Shown: positions 38,325-48,383, numbered from the stretch's first letter. The stretch: DNA of 64,000 nt from Achromobacter sp. RTa (GCF_000757485.1 NZ_JPYO01000042.1:548830-612829); one strand, 5' to 3'. Notes: a model not told the origin generated them from the letters alone. Program-made: numbers and translations.

Positions 38325-38942
38325 ATGAGCCATCCCCTCACCGACGCTCTCGCGGCGCGCAATTCCGCCAACTTCTTCGACCCGGATCTCGCCGTGGACG
38401 ACGATCGCATCCGCGCCCTGATCGGCTGGGCCACCCGCGCGCCCACCGCATTCAATCTGCAGAACTGGCGCTTCATCGCCGTGCGCACCCCGCAGGGCAA
38501 GCAACGCCTGCGGGAGCTGGCCTGGAACCAGCCCAAAGTGAGCGACGCCGCCGTTACCTTCATCGTGCTGGGCCTGTTGCCGCGTGCGGACTCGTTGCCC
38601 GACCGCCTGCGGCCCTCTGTGGAGGCCGGGTTCATGCCGCCCGGCATGGTGCCGGCCTGGGAGGACGCCGCCAGCCGCCTCTACGCGGACGCCCCCCGGA
38701 CGCAGCGCGACGAGGCGGTGCGCAGCGCCACTTTCGGCGCTTCCGCGCTGATGCTGGCAGGCCAGGCGGAAGGCCTGTCCGCCAGCCCGATGACGGGATT
38801 CGACGCCCCCGGCGTTGCGCAGGCGTTCGGCTTGCGCCAGGACGAAGTGCCGGTCATGCTGGTAGCCATGGGCTATGCCCGCGCGGGAAACTGGCCGCAG
38901 AAGCCTCGCCGGCCGGTATCCGACGTGCTGGAACTGGCCTGA
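38325..38942 (+). CDS. Nitroreductase family protein
   Basis: FMN-dependent oxidoreductase of 205 residues, of the RutE-like/oxygen-insensitive nitroreductase type. N-terminal RNSANFFDPDLAVDDD and APTAFNLQNWRFI match the FMN phosphate and isoalloxazine sites of the family. The C-terminal VMLVAMGYARAGNWPQKPRRP is typical of its end. The ATG at 38325 is chosen by family alignment over in-frame starts upstream. The EamA gene follows after 23 bases, so the two are probably one operon under the LysR. Confidence 0.9.
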   Translation: MSHPLTDALAARNSANFFDPDLAVDDDRIRALIGWATRAPTAFNLQNWRFIAVRTPQGKQRLRELAWNQPKVSDAAVTFIVLGLLPRADSLPDRLRPSVEAGFMPPGMVPAWEDAASRLYADAPRTQRDEAVRSATFGASALMLAGQAEGLSASPMTGFDAPGVAQAFGLRQDEVPVMLVAMGYARAGNWPQKPRRPVSDVLELA

Positions 38943-38965
38943 GCCCCGCGCAAGGAAGCCCCGCC

Positions 38966-39844
38966 ATGAACCGCAGCGCAGACCTGCTCCTCACCGCCCT
39001 GGCGCCCGCCATCTGGGGCAGCACCTACGTGGTCACCACCCAGCTCCTGCCCCAGGGCTACCCACTGACCGTGGCCATGCTGCGCGCCCTGCCGGCTGGT
39101 CTCCTGCTGCTCGCTTTCGTGCGCGTCCTGCCGCAAGGCATCTGGTGGCTGCGCGCCTTCGTCCTGGGCGCGCTGAATTTCTCCGTCTTCTGGGCCCTTC
39201 TATTCGTGGCCGCCTACCGCCTGCCGGGCGGGGTCGCGGCAACGCTGGGCGCCATTCAACCGCTGGTCGTGATCCTGCTTGCCCGCGCGCTGCTGGGCAC
39301 AGCCGTGCGCGGCCTGTCGGTCGTGGCCGCGATCGCCGGCATCGCAGGAGTCGCCCTGCTGGTGCTGACGCCCAGGGCGGCGCTGGATTCCACCGGCATC
39401 GCCGCAGGGCTGGCCAGCGCCGCCTCGATGGCGCTGGGCACGGTCCTGAGCCGCCGCTGGCAGCCGCCCGTCTCGGCGCTGGCGTTCACCTCCTGGCAGT
39501 TGACGGCGGGAGGGCTGCTGCTGCTGCCCGCCGCCTGGCTGGCGGAACCCGCCCTGCCCGCGCTTACCGCGCCGAACGTGCTCGGGATCGCATACCTGGG
39601 CCTCATCGGCGCCGCGCTGACCTATGTGCTCTGGTTCCGCGGCATCGCCCGGCTGGAGCCTTCGGTGGTGTCGTCCCTGGGCTTTCTCAGCCCGGTCACC
39701 GCTGTGCTGCTCGGCTGGGGCCTGCTCGGGCAAAGCCTGAGCACGGCGCAGCTTGCGGGCATGGCGATCGTGGTAGCCAGCGTGTGGCTGAGCCAGCGCG
39801 CCCAGCGCCCCGCCGCCATGGCGGCGGCCCCCAGGCCCTTGTAG
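38966..39844 (+). CDS. EamA (DMT superfamily) transporter
   Basis: Inner membrane exporter of 292 residues with ten predicted helices arranged as two EamA repeats. The first repeat starts ALAPAIWGSTYVVTTQLLPQ; the second has GLASAASMALGTVLSRRW and PVTAVLLGWGLLGQSLS. Such proteins export amino acids or small metabolites; the substrate is not readable. Downstream of the nitroreductase on the same strand with a ribosome site AAGGA before the ATG at 38966. Confidence 0.9.
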   Translation: MNRSADLLLTALAPAIWGSTYVVTTQLLPQGYPLTVAMLRALPAGLLLLAFVRVLPQGIWWLRAFVLGALNFSVFWALLFVAAYRLPGGVAATLGAIQPLVVILLARALLGTAVRGLSVVAAIAGIAGVALLVLTPRAALDSTGIAAGLASAASMALGTVLSRRWQPPVSALAFTSWQLTAGGLLLLPAAWLAEPALPALTAPNVLGIAYLGLIGAALTYVLWFRGIARLEPSVVSSLGFLSPVTAVLLGWGLLGQSLSTAQLAGMAIVVASVWLSQRAQRPAAMAAAPRPL

Positions 39845-39896
39845 CGATCTGCGGAACATGCGCTGCCCATCCGCCTGCGCTGCTTTTTTTGTAACT

Positions 39897-39928
39897 CGGC
39901 GATGTCCCGGCCATCTGGGACATCGCCG
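39897..39928. repeat. Perfect hairpin after the EamA gene
   Basis: CGGCGATGTCCC (39897-39908) pairs perfectly with GGGACATCGCCG (39917-39928) around an 8-base loop. There is no T run after it on the plus strand, although a T7 run (39883-39889) stands before it. It may terminate or protect the EamA transcript. The loop sequence CGGCCATCTG recurs near 39990. Confidence 0.55.
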
Positions 39929-40067
39929 GCTTCCCCTATGGCACTAGCGGAGATCCGGGCTTTCCGCCCCAATCTGATCTGCTTTTTTCTCGGCCATCTG
40001 AATCTGTACTGATATCGGTGAAAACCCTAAGGTCATGGCGTAGGACAAACCAGTCAGGAATACCGCC

Positions 40068-41504
40068 ATGGATAGCGACGCGCTATTGCTTGCCCGAATA
40101 CAGTTCGGCTTCACCATCTCGTTTCACATCATCTTCCCCGCCATCACGATCGGACTGGCGAGTTACCTAGCCGTGCTGGAAGGCCTGTGGCTGCGCACGC
40201 GCAACACCGTCTACCGCGACCTCTACCATTTCTGGACCAAGATCTTCGCCGTCAACTTCGGCATGGGCGTCGTGTCCGGCCTGGTAATGGCCTACCAGTT
40301 CGGCACCAACTGGAGCTTCTTTTCCGATTTCGCGGGCAGCGTGACCGGCCCGCTGCTGGCCTATGAAGTGCTGACCGCCTTCTTCCTGGAGGCCGGCTTC
40401 CTGGGCGTGATGCTGTTCGGCTGGTCGCGCGTGGGGCCGGGCCTGCACTTCTTCTCGACCGTCATGGTCGCGCTGGGCACGCTGGTGTCGGCGACCTGGA
40501 TCCTGGCCTCCAACAGCTGGATGCAGACGCCTGCCGGCTACGAAATCCTGGACGGCCGGGTCGTGCCCACCGACTGGCTGGCGGTGATCTTCAACCCCTC
40601 GTTCCCATACCGCCTCGCGCACATGGGCATCGCCGCCTTCCTGGCCACCGCCCTGATGGTGGGCGCGTCGGGCGCCTGGCACCTGCTGCGCGGCGACCGC
40701 AGCCCGGCAGTGAAGAAGATGTTCGCTATGGCAATGGGCATGCTGCTGCTTGTCGCGCCGCTGCAAGCGGTGGTGGGCGACTTCCATGGACTGAACACGC
40801 TGAAGCACCAGCCGGCCAAGATCGCCGCCATCGAGGGGCATTGGGAAAACGAGCCCGGGGCTGGCGTGCCGCTGACGCTATTCGGCATACCCGATATGGA
40901 ACGCGAAGAAACCCGCTACGCGCTGAACGTTCCGCGCCTGGGCAGCCTGATCCTCACGCACAGCTGGGACGGCCAGTTCCCCGGGCTCAAGTCCTATCCG
41001 CCGGAAGACCGCCCCAACGCGACGGCCGTGTTCTGGTCGTTCCGCGTCATGGCCGGGCTGGGCATACTGATGATCGCCCTGGCCGCCTGGGCGCTGTGGG
41101 CCCGCTGGCGCGGCCGGCTGTACGAGGCGCGCTGGCTGCATCGCTACGCCCTGTGGATGGGGCCTTCCGGCCTGATCGCCATCCTGGCGGGCTGGTACGT
41201 CACGGAGATCGGGCGCCAGCCATGGGTGGTGTATGGCGTGATGCGCACTGCCGACGCGGCCACGCCCCACGGCCTGGGCGAGCTGACGCTGACCCTGGCG
41301 CTTTTCGTGGCGGTGTACCTGCTGGTGTTCGGCGCGGGCGTGTCCTACATGCTGCGGCTGATCCGCATGGGGCCCAGCCCCGCCCCCGGCCATTCGCCGC
41401 TGTCGGGCGGGCCGGGACAACCGCGCCAGCCGTCCCGGCCGCTGTCGGCCGCCTCCACCCTGGCGGGCATCGGGCCCGCGCAACGCAAGCATTCTGGAGT
41501 CTGA
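40068..41504 (+). CDS. cioA: Cyanide-insensitive bd-type ubiquinol oxidase subunit I
   Basis: Haem-bearing subunit of a quinol:oxygen oxidase in the inner membrane, 478 residues. Haem-ligand histidines are H20 (FTISFHIIFP) and H185 (YRLAHMGIAA). GRQPWVVYGVMRT near the C-terminus is a classical motif. The loop that binds quinol is short, as in the CIO/bd-II-like branch rather than E. coli CydA, so cyanide tolerance is expected. A long Pro/Ser-rich tail follows the last helix. cioB starts 4 bases later. Confidence 0.94.
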   Translation: MDSDALLLARIQFGFTISFHIIFPAITIGLASYLAVLEGLWLRTRNTVYRDLYHFWTKIFAVNFGMGVVSGLVMAYQFGTNWSFFSDFAGSVTGPLLAYEVLTAFFLEAGFLGVMLFGWSRVGPGLHFFSTVMVALGTLVSATWILASNSWMQTPAGYEILDGRVVPTDWLAVIFNPSFPYRLAHMGIAAFLATALMVGASGAWHLLRGDRSPAVKKMFAMAMGMLLLVAPLQAVVGDFHGLNTLKHQPAKIAAIEGHWENEPGAGVPLTLFGIPDMEREETRYALNVPRLGSLILTHSWDGQFPGLKSYPPEDRPNATAVFWSFRVMAGLGILMIALAAWALWARWRGRLYEARWLHRYALWMGPSGLIAILAGWYVTEIGRQPWVVYGVMRTADAATPHGLGELTLTLALFVAVYLLVFGAGVSYMLRLIRMGPSPAPGHSPLSGGPGQPRQPSRPLSAASTLAGIGPAQRKHSGV

Positions 41505-41508
41505 CGCC

Positions 41509-42516
41509 ATGGGCATCGACCTTGCACTGGCATGGGCCGTCATCATCCTCTTCGGCGTCATGATGTACGTGATCATGGACGGCTTCGATCTGGGCATCGG
41601 CATTCTTTTTCCGCTGATCTCCAACCGCGCGGAACGCGACGTGATGGTCAACACGGTGGCCCCCGTGTGGGACGGCAACGAAACCTGGCTGGTGCTGGGC
41701 GGGGCCGGCCTGATGGCGGCCTTTCCGCTGGCCTACTCCGTGATCCTGCATGCGCTGCATCTGCCGCTCGTCTTCATGCTGCTGGGCCTGATCTTCCGCG
41801 GCGTGGCGTTCGAATTCCGCTTCAAGGCGGACGAGCGCCATCGCCCCATGTGGGACCGCGCCTTCGTCGCCGGTTCCATCTGCGCCACCTTCTTCCAGGG
41901 CGTCACGCTGGGCGCGTATATCGAAGGCATCCCGGTGGTGGACCGCGCCTACCACGGCGGCCCCTGGGACTGGATCAGCCCCTTCTCCCTGTTCACCGGC
42001 GCCGGGCTGCTCGTGGCCTACGCCCTGCTGGGCTGCACCTGGCTCATCATGAAGACCGAAGGGCGCCTGCACCGCCAGATGTGCGCCATCGCGCGTCCGC
42101 TCACGCTGGCGCTGCTGGCGGTGATCGCCGCGCTCAGCCTCTGGACGCCGTTGGCACAGCCGCAGATCGCGCAGCGCTGGTTCAGCCTGCCCAATATGTT
42201 CTGGTTCCTTCCCGTGCCCGTGCTGGTGGCGGCCGCCGGCTTCGACCTGATCCGCCGCGTGCGCGGCATGCCGGGCGCCGGCCCCTTCGTCCTGTCGCTG
42301 GCCCTGGTGTTCCTGGGCTACAGCGGGCTGGGAATCAGCATCTGGCCCGCGATCATTCCGCCCGACGTGTCCATCTGGACCGCATCTGCGCCGCCGCAAA
42401 GCCAGGGCTTCGCGCTGGTGGGCGCCCTGGCGATCATCCCGGTCATTCTCATGTACACCGCCTGGTCATACTACGTGTTCCGGGGCAAGGTGCGCACCGG
42501 CGAGGAGTTCCACTGA
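41509..42516 (+). CDS. cioB: Cyanide-insensitive bd-type ubiquinol oxidase subunit II
   Basis: Second membrane subunit of the oxidase, 335 residues with eight or nine helices. The N-terminal MMYVIMDGFDLGIGILFP and the segment VWDGNETWLVLGGAGLMAAF are conserved CydB features. The stop overlaps the start of the small DUF2474 gene as TGATG. It is translated with cioA and the small subunit as a three-gene unit. Confidence 0.95.
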   Translation: MGIDLALAWAVIILFGVMMYVIMDGFDLGIGILFPLISNRAERDVMVNTVAPVWDGNETWLVLGGAGLMAAFPLAYSVILHALHLPLVFMLLGLIFRGVAFEFRFKADERHRPMWDRAFVAGSICATFFQGVTLGAYIEGIPVVDRAYHGGPWDWISPFSLFTGAGLLVAYALLGCTWLIMKTEGRLHRQMCAIARPLTLALLAVIAALSLWTPLAQPQIAQRWFSLPNMFWFLPVPVLVAAAGFDLIRRVRGMPGAGPFVLSLALVFLGYSGLGISIWPAIIPPDVSIWTASAPPQSQGFALVGALAIIPVILMYTAWSYYVFRGKVRTGEEFH

Positions 42517-42659
42517 TGAACGGTTCCGCTTCCCCCCTGCCCACGTGGCGCAGCCGCCTGCTCTGGCTGGCGATAATCTGGGCATGCAGCGTGGCGGCGC
42601 TGGGCGCGGCCGCCTATGCGCTGCGCCTGGTCATGAGATCCATCGGCATGTCCACCTGA
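42516..42659 (+). CDS. DUF2474 small membrane subunit (CydX-like)
   Basis: A 47-residue protein with one membrane helix (about 12-38, RLLWLAIIWACSVAALGAAA). Proteins of this size overlapping cioB are the DUF2474 family, which by position correspond to the CydX subunit that stabilises bd oxidases. The start codon overlaps the cioB stop. The short length makes it easy to miss in automatic annotation. Confidence 0.85.
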   Translation: MNGSASPLPTWRSRLLWLAIIWACSVAALGAAAYALRLVMRSIGMST

Positions 42660-42685
42660 ACCGCCCACGCGAACGGACCCTTCCC

Positions 42686-44098
42686 ATGAAGCGTTATGAA
42701 CGGCTGACAGAAGAAATCACCGCCTCGATCCGCTCGGGCCTGCTGCAGGCGGGCGACCGCCTGCCCTCGGTCCGGCAGACCAGCGCCAGCCGCGGCGTGA
42801 GCCCGTCGACGGTATTCAAGGCCTACTACCTGCTGGAAGCGCGCGGGCTGATCCGCGCCCGCGACCGCTCCGGCTACTACGTGCTGCGCGCGCCGCATGC
42901 CTCCTTGCCGGAGCCGGACGGCCTATCGAACGCCAGCGCCGGCCGCCATCCGGTGGACGTCAGCGACAACGTGCTGCAAGTGCTCAACGCCACCTTGCGG
43001 CGCGACATGCTGCCGTTCGGATCCGCATTTCCCAGCCCCTCGCTGCTGCCTTACGGCCGGCTGGCGAAGTTCATGGCGGCCACGGTCCAGCGCCTGGATC
43101 CGTGGGGCTCGATCGACGACCTGAGCCCGGGCGACGCGGCGCTGCGCCGCGCCATCGCGCTGCGCTACCTGGCCGATGGCCTGTCCGTGCCGGTGGACGA
43201 CATCATCATCACCAACGGCGCGCTGGACGCGCTGAATCTCAGCCTGGCGGCCGTGACCCAGCCGGGCGACGCGGTGATCGTGGAGTCCCCCACGTTCTAC
43301 GCGGCCCTGCAATCGCTCGAGCGCAATCGCCTGCACGCCATCGAAGTGGCCACGCACCCGCGCGAAGGCATGGACCTGCAGGCGCTGGAGGAGGCCATCC
43401 TGCGGCATAGGCCGAAAGCCTGCTGGCTCATGACCACGTTCCAGAACCCCTTGGGCAGCTTGATGCCGGACGACAAGAAGGAAGCCCTCGTGCGGCTCCT
43501 GGCCCGGCATGCCGTGGCGCTGATCGAGGACGACGTCTACGGCGAGCTGTATTTCGGCGAAAACCGGCCCCGCCCCGCCAAGGCCTTCGACCGCGAAGGC
43601 ATCGTGATGCACTGCTCCTCGTTCTCCAAGACCCTGGCGCCCGGGTACCGCGTGGGCTGGGTGGCGGCGGGCCGCTACACGCGCCAGATCATGCGCAACA
43701 AGCTCACCACCAGCCTGGCCACCGCCGCGCCCACCCAGGCGGCCATCGCGGCTTATCTGGAAAAAGGCGGCTTCGACCGGCACCTGCGCCAGTTCCGCCA
43801 GGCCCTGGCCCTGCAGCAGGGAGAGCTGCTCCAGGCCGTCGCCCGCTACTTCCCGAAGGGCACGCGGGCCACCCGGCCGATGGGAGGGTATTTCGTATGG
43901 GTGGAACTGCCCGCGCACATCGACACGCTGAAGGTGCACCGCGCCGCGCTCGGACATGGCATCAGCATCGCGCCGGGCCCGCTGTTTTCGGCCTCGGGAG
44001 CATTCGGCAATTTCCTGCGCCTGAACTGCGGACATCCCTGGAGCCCGGACATGGAGCAGGGCATGGCGACGCTGGGCAAGCTGCTGGCCGGCGGCTGA
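42686..44098 (+). CDS. MocR/PdxR-type regulator (GntR helix-turn-helix fused to aminotransferase)
   Basis: A 470-residue fusion. An N-terminal GntR winged helix (about 3-68: YERLTEEITASIRSGLLQAG, SRGVSPSTVFKAYYLLEARG) is followed by a PLP-binding aminotransferase class I domain (about 110-470). The PLP lysine lies in SSFSKTLAPGYRVGW. MocR proteins use PLP as a sensor more than as an enzyme. It is only 26 bases after the DUF2474 gene and on the same strand, so it may be transcribed with the oxidase operon. Confidence 0.92.
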   Translation: MKRYERLTEEITASIRSGLLQAGDRLPSVRQTSASRGVSPSTVFKAYYLLEARGLIRARDRSGYYVLRAPHASLPEPDGLSNASAGRHPVDVSDNVLQVLNATLRRDMLPFGSAFPSPSLLPYGRLAKFMAATVQRLDPWGSIDDLSPGDAALRRAIALRYLADGLSVPVDDIIITNGALDALNLSLAAVTQPGDAVIVESPTFYAALQSLERNRLHAIEVATHPREGMDLQALEEAILRHRPKACWLMTTFQNPLGSLMPDDKKEALVRLLARHAVALIEDDVYGELYFGENRPRPAKAFDREGIVMHCSSFSKTLAPGYRVGWVAAGRYTRQIMRNKLTTSLATAAPTQAAIAAYLEKGGFDRHLRQFRQALALQQGELLQAVARYFPKGTRATRPMGGYFVWVELPAHIDTLKVHRAALGHGISIAPGPLFSASGAFGNFLRLNCGHPWSPDMEQGMATLGKLLAGG

Positions 44099-44112
44099 GC
44101 CGCGGGCCGCGC

Positions 44113-44679
44113 TCAGCGTTGCCTCGCGGCCTTCAGCTCGCGGCGCAGGGATTCCGCGTCCGGCCTCAGGGGCAGCGCCAGCCGGCCCTGGCGGTCGATT
44201 GCGCCCCAGTCGCCGCCCACCACCATCGAATGCTCGCCTTCCGGCACGATGACGCAGCGGGTGCAGACGGCCGCCAGGCCGCCGCTGAAGGGTTCTGCCC
44301 AGGCATAGGACGTGGCCAGCACAAGGTTCAATTGCCTGTCGTAGTACGCCATGCCTTCCGGACGGCGTCCGCGCGCAAGGCCTTCCTCGAATTCGTCCGG
44401 GCTGTTGTCGTACGTCAGGACGGACACCGAGCGGCCGTCACGCCGCACCCAGCGCCAACCGCTGGGAAGGCCCGCGGGCGCCAGTCCGTCGTCGCCGAAC
44501 TGCATCCGGTTCAGGTATTCGGGATTGAAGACGATGGCGCCGCCCTCTTCACGGGCGCAATGCTCCACGCGCTCGAACACGCCTTCGCCGGTCTTGTCCG
44601 AGTAGAAGCACCATAGATCGAAGGCGGAGGCGTTGCCTGTCGCCAGGGCCAGCGTCGTGAGAAGGGCGGAGATCAGCAT
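44113..44679 (-). CDS. Secreted protein of unknown function
   Basis: A 188-residue protein with a signal peptide (about 1-19, cleaved after ASA), so periplasmic or secreted. It is Trp- and Cys-containing (LWCFYSDKTGEGV, CTRCVIVPEGEH). The end, GGDWGAIDRQGRLALPL, resembles a single WG repeat. No family is recognised with confidence. It is on the minus strand between the MocR gene (convergent, 14 bases) and the Bug receptor gene (33 bases downstream of the latter's stop is on the same strand). Confidence 0.7.
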   Translation of the reverse strand: MLISALLTTLALATGNASAFDLWCFYSDKTGEGVFERVEHCAREEGGAIVFNPEYLNRMQFGDDGLAPAGLPSGWRWVRRDGRSVSVLTYDNSPDEFEEGLARGRRPEGMAYYDRQLNLVLATSYAWAEPFSGGLAAVCTRCVIVPEGEHSMVVGGDWGAIDRQGRLALPLRPDAESLRRELKAARQR

Positions 44680-44712
44680 GCGCCCATTCTAAGACAGACC
44701 GGCGCCCGCCTC

Positions 44713-45690
44713 TCAGTTCGCCGTAGCGCCCGAATCCTTCACGGCCTTGGCCCAGGCCGCGATTTCGTTCTGGATGAAGGAACCGAAGGCGGCTGTGTTC
44801 AAGCTGGATGCCTGCGCGCCCTCCTCCATCAGCCGCTGCTTGACGGCCGGGGCGGCCAGCGCGCCGCTGAAGGCGTCGTTCAGCCGGGCGACGACCGCGT
44901 CGGGCGTGCCCGCGGGCGCCACGATGCCGTGCCACGACACCGCCTGGAAGCCCGGCAGCCCCGATTCCGCCATGGTGGGGATGTCGGGCATGGCCGGCGA
45001 ACGCTGCGGCGAGGTCACCGCCAGCGCGCGCAGCGTGCCTGCCTTGACGTGAGGCAGCACGCCGGGAATGGTGGTGAACATGAAATCGATCTGGCCGCCG
45101 ATCAGGTCGGTGATGGCCGGGCTGCCGCCCTTGTACGGCACGTGCGTGAATTCCAGCTTGGCCGCGCTCTTGAACATCTCGCCGGCCAGATGGCCGGGCG
45201 TGCCCGCGCCCGCCGAGCCCATATTGGTCCGGTCGCCCTGGGATCGTATGTATCCGATCAGCTCCTGCACGTTCCCGGCCTGCACCTGCTTGCCGATCAC
45301 CAGCACGTTGGGTACGGTGGCCAACAGCGTGACGGGGGTGAAGTCCTTCACCGCATCGTACGAAATGCGCGAGTACAGGGAGGGGTTGATACCGTGGGTG
45401 CTGGCGGTGGCCAGCAGCAGCGTGTAGCCGTCGGGCGCGGACGTCGCCACCTGCTTGGCCGCAATGGTGCCGTTCGCGCCGCCCTTGTTGTCGATGACGA
45501 TGGTCTGGCCGAGGGTCTTGGCGGCCTCGGCGGCGACGGTGCGCGCCAGGATGTCCGAGGTGCCGCCGGCCGAGTGCGGCACGACCAGCGTAATGGGCTT
45601 CGCGGGAAAGGATTGCGCCTGGGCGGCCGGCAGCGCCGGCAGCAGACAGGCGGCCAGCGCGGCGCGCGCCAGCAAGGGAGTGCGGAACAT
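44713..45690 (-). CDS. Bug-type tripartite tricarboxylate receptor (TctC family)
   Basis: Periplasmic solute receptor of 325 residues. The signal peptide ends in PAAQA (about 25), then FPAKPITLVVPHSAGGTSD, the classic Bug N-terminus. GGANGTIAAKQVATSAPDGY and TGEMFK-like segments follow the family pattern. Bug receptors bind carboxylates such as citrate and hand them to a TctAB membrane partner. No tctA or tctB is in the window. It follows tcuB by 73 bases and is probably the last gene of the tcu operon. Confidence 0.93.
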   Translation of the reverse strand: MFRTPLLARAALAACLLPALPAAQAQSFPAKPITLVVPHSAGGTSDILARTVAAEAAKTLGQTIVIDNKGGANGTIAAKQVATSAPDGYTLLLATASTHGINPSLYSRISYDAVKDFTPVTLLATVPNVLVIGKQVQAGNVQELIGYIRSQGDRTNMGSAGAGTPGHLAGEMFKSAAKLEFTHVPYKGGSPAITDLIGGQIDFMFTTIPGVLPHVKAGTLRALAVTSPQRSPAMPDIPTMAESGLPGFQAVSWHGIVAPAGTPDAVVARLNDAFSGALAAPAVKQRLMEEGAQASSLNTAAFGSFIQNEIAAWAKAVKDSGATAN

Positions 45691-45763
45691 TGAAGTCTCC
45701 AGGTTTGTTGTCGCTTGCGGCGCCGTGCATGGCGGCGCCCGCTTCAGGCCGGCAAGCGGCCGT

Positions 45764-46981
45764 TCAATCCGAGCCCAGTTGCAGCTTGTTGGGCTGGCGT
45801 TTCTCGATGGACCACTTCAGCAGCGCGGCGGAGCGATAGATGCCGTGGGCGAACTTGCCGTAGGGCAAGGTCAGGAACAGCGCCATCACCACGCCCAGGT
45901 GAATCGCCAGCAGCAGCGCCATCGCGCCGCCGTCGCGGCCGGCCAGCAGCGCCAGGCCGGTGGCGCTGGTCAGGAACAGCAGCGCGATGAAGCCCCGGTC
46001 CATCGGCTTCTGCGCGGCATCGCCCTGCAGCGGGTGGCGCTTTACGTTCAGCCACAGCAGCCCGGCCGGGCCGATCAGCAGCCCGATGCCGCCCGCTGTG
46101 CCCAGCAGCACCGGCGCGCTGAGGAAGGGATACGGCGCCTGCTGTCCCAGCAGGTAGTGGTACAGCGTGGCCACGCTGGTGGCCGCGAAGCACAGCATGA
46201 AGCCGTAGAAGGTGAAGTGGTGGAAGCGCCGACGCCAGAGCGTGAACGCGTCGTCCGCGTTATTGCAGCCCTTGCCGTGCCCGCCATCCAGATAGCGCAG
46301 GCGCAGCGCGTCGTGCGCGGCCTCGACCACCGCCGCGCCGGACGCCGCCCCCGGGCTGACGTTGCGCCAGAAGCGCGCCACGCCGACGCCCAAGGCCAGC
46401 ACGGCAAAGCCGAACACCACGCCGAACATCAGCGCCAGCGTGTTGTGCGGGAACACGGCGTAGAAGTTGCCGCCCATCGGCTCGTGGAACAGCCCGCCCG
46501 CCATCACCACCGCCAGGACCAGGAACAGCGCCAGTCCGGCCGCGGTGGCCAGGGACAGGGCCAGGCCATTGCGCTTGTACAGCGAACCCAGGGCGGCGGG
46601 CCAGGCGTAGTCGGTATAGGTCTGTACCCGCACACGGGCCATGGCCTGCGGCACGTTCACCGCGAACTCGTGCGGCGGCGCGTACTGGCAGGCATGCAGA
46701 CAGGCGCCGCAGTTGTGGCAGAGGTTGGCCAGGTAATTGATGTCGGCCTTGCCGAATTCCAGCCGCCGGGTCATGGCGGGGAAGACCGCGCAGAACCCTT
46801 CGCAGTACCGGCAGGCATTGCAGATCTGCATGACGCGCGCGACTTCGGATTCGTCGTCCGTCAAGGCGCCAGCTTGCGGCTTGGCGTTCCTGCCGTGCCA
46901 TTGGATGGTCTGCTCGGCCATGGCCGGCTTCGATTCGGAAAAGGACTGCGCCTCGCGGGCCAGGGCTTCAAGCTGCTTCAT
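45764..46981 (-). CDS. tcuB: Tricarballylate utilisation protein B (membrane iron-sulfur/cytochrome b-type)
   Basis: Membrane electron-transfer partner of TcuA, 405 residues. Two 4Fe-4S motifs are near the N-terminus: [15 protein letters not shown] at about 54-68 and [13 protein letters not shown] at about 88-100. The rest has six or more helices. TcuB reoxidises the flavin of TcuA and passes electrons to the quinone pool. Its start lies 14 bases inside the 3' end of tcuA, so translation is coupled. Confidence 0.93.
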   Translation of the reverse strand: MKQLEALAREAQSFSESKPAMAEQTIQWHGRNAKPQAGALTDDESEVARVMQICNACRYCEGFCAVFPAMTRRLEFGKADINYLANLCHNCGACLHACQYAPPHEFAVNVPQAMARVRVQTYTDYAWPAALGSLYKRNGLALSLATAAGLALFLVLAVVMAGGLFHEPMGGNFYAVFPHNTLALMFGVVFGFAVLALGVGVARFWRNVSPGAASGAAVVEAAHDALRLRYLDGGHGKGCNNADDAFTLWRRRFHHFTFYGFMLCFAATSVATLYHYLLGQQAPYPFLSAPVLLGTAGGIGLLIGPAGLLWLNVKRHPLQGDAAQKPMDRGFIALLFLTSATGLALLAGRDGGAMALLLAIHLGVVMALFLTLPYGKFAHGIYRSAALLKWSIEKRQPNKLQLGSD

Positions 46982-48383
46982 GGAATGCTCCCGCGGAGTG
47001 CTGGCGGCGCGCGGCGGCAGCCGCCCGGGTGCCGGCGATGCGGCCGAAGGCCGTGCCGATGGACATACCCACCCCGGCCGTATAGCCCTTGCCCAGCACG
47101 TTGCCGGCCATCATTTCGCCGGCGACGAACAGGTTGTCGCTGGGCACGTCGTTGAAACGGACCGCGGCGGTATCGTCCACTTTCAGGCCCAGATAGGTAA
47201 AGGTGATGCCGGGCCGCAAGGCGTAGCCGTAGAAAGGCGCGGTGTCGATTGGGCGCGCCCAGTGCGTCTTCGCGGGCGTCAGCCCTTCGGTATGGCAATC
47301 GTCCAGCGCGGTGTGGTCGAATTTGCCCACGCGGCAGGAGGCGTTGTATTGCTGGATGGTCCGCTCGAAAACCGCCGGATCCAGGCCCAGCTTCTCTGCC
47401 AGTTCCGGCAGGGTATCGGCCTTCACGCCCGGGAACACCGGCGGCATGAAGCGGCCGACCGCCTTGGCATCGATGATGGAATAGGCGATCTGCCCCGGCT
47501 GCATGGCGGTCAGGCGCCCCCAGATGGCGTAGCGCTTGGGCCAGAAATCCTCGCCCTCGTCGTAGAAGCGCTGGGCGTCCCGATTGACCACCACGCCCAG
47601 AGACACGCAATCGATGCGCGTGCAGATGCCGCCGTCGTACAGCGGAGCACGGGCGTCGATGGCCACGCAGTGGGATTGGGACGGGTCGCCGATGCCGTCC
47701 GCGCCGGCGTCGAGCATGAACTTCAGAAGCACGCCCATGTTGAAGCGCGTGCCCCGGATCAGGAAGTTGTCGGCCGGCCATTCGCCGCGCTCGTTCTGGC
47801 CCCAGGCCTCTCTCAGCCATTCACGGTTGGACTCGAAGCCCCCCGCGGCCAGCACACAGGCGCGCGCCTCGATACGCTCGCCGCCGATGCGGGCCGCCAC
47901 GAAGCGCCCGCCGTCCAGCTCCAGCGAATCGACCGGGGCGTTGTAGCGGACCTGCACGCCCAGCGCCTCGGCGCTGCGGTAATAGGCATTGACCAGCGCC
48001 TTGCCTCCCCCCATGAAGAAGGCGTTGGTGCGGGCCACGTGCAATGCGCCGGACAGCGGCGGCTGGAAATTCACGCCGTGTCGGCGCATCCAGTCCCTAC
48101 AGGTCGAGGATTCGCGAATGACCAGGCGCGCCAGGGGCTCGTTGGTCAGCCCGCCCGTCACCTTCAGCAGGTCCTGCCAGTATTCCTCTTCGGGGTAGGC
48201 GTCGACCAGCACGTCCTGCGGCGCGTCGTGCATGCAGCGCAGATTGCGCGTGTGCTGAGAATTTCCGCCGCGCCATTCGCGCGGCGCCGCTTCCAGCAGC
48301 AGCACGCTGGCGCCGGCTTCGCGCGCCATCAAAGCCGCGCAAAGCGCCGCGTTGCCCCCACCTATCACCAAGACGTCGACCAT
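46968..48383 (-). CDS. tcuA: FAD-dependent tricarballylate dehydrogenase
   Basis: Flavoprotein of the fumarate reductase/succinate dehydrogenase group, 471 residues. It oxidises tricarballylate to cis-aconitate. The N-terminal FAD fold is [19 protein letters not shown], and [19 protein letters not shown] with [11 protein letters not shown] closes the FAD site at the C-terminus. It is upstream of tcuB with a 14-base overlap. The LysR gene 77 bases upstream on the same strand is its likely regulator. Confidence 0.93.
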   Translation of the reverse strand: MVDVLVIGGGNAALCAALMAREAGASVLLLEAAPREWRGGNSQHTRNLRCMHDAPQDVLVDAYPEEEYWQDLLKVTGGLTNEPLARLVIRESSTCRDWMRRHGVNFQPPLSGALHVARTNAFFMGGGKALVNAYYRSAEALGVQVRYNAPVDSLELDGGRFVAARIGGERIEARACVLAAGGFESNREWLREAWGQNERGEWPADNFLIRGTRFNMGVLLKFMLDAGADGIGDPSQSHCVAIDARAPLYDGGICTRIDCVSLGVVVNRDAQRFYDEGEDFWPKRYAIWGRLTAMQPGQIAYSIIDAKAVGRFMPPVFPGVKADTLPELAEKLGLDPAVFERTIQQYNASCRVGKFDHTALDDCHTEGLTPAKTHWARPIDTAPFYGYALRPGITFTYLGLKVDDTAAVRFNDVPSDNLFVAGEMMAGNVLGKGYTAGVGMSIGTAFGRIAGTRAAAAARRQHSAGAFHEAA

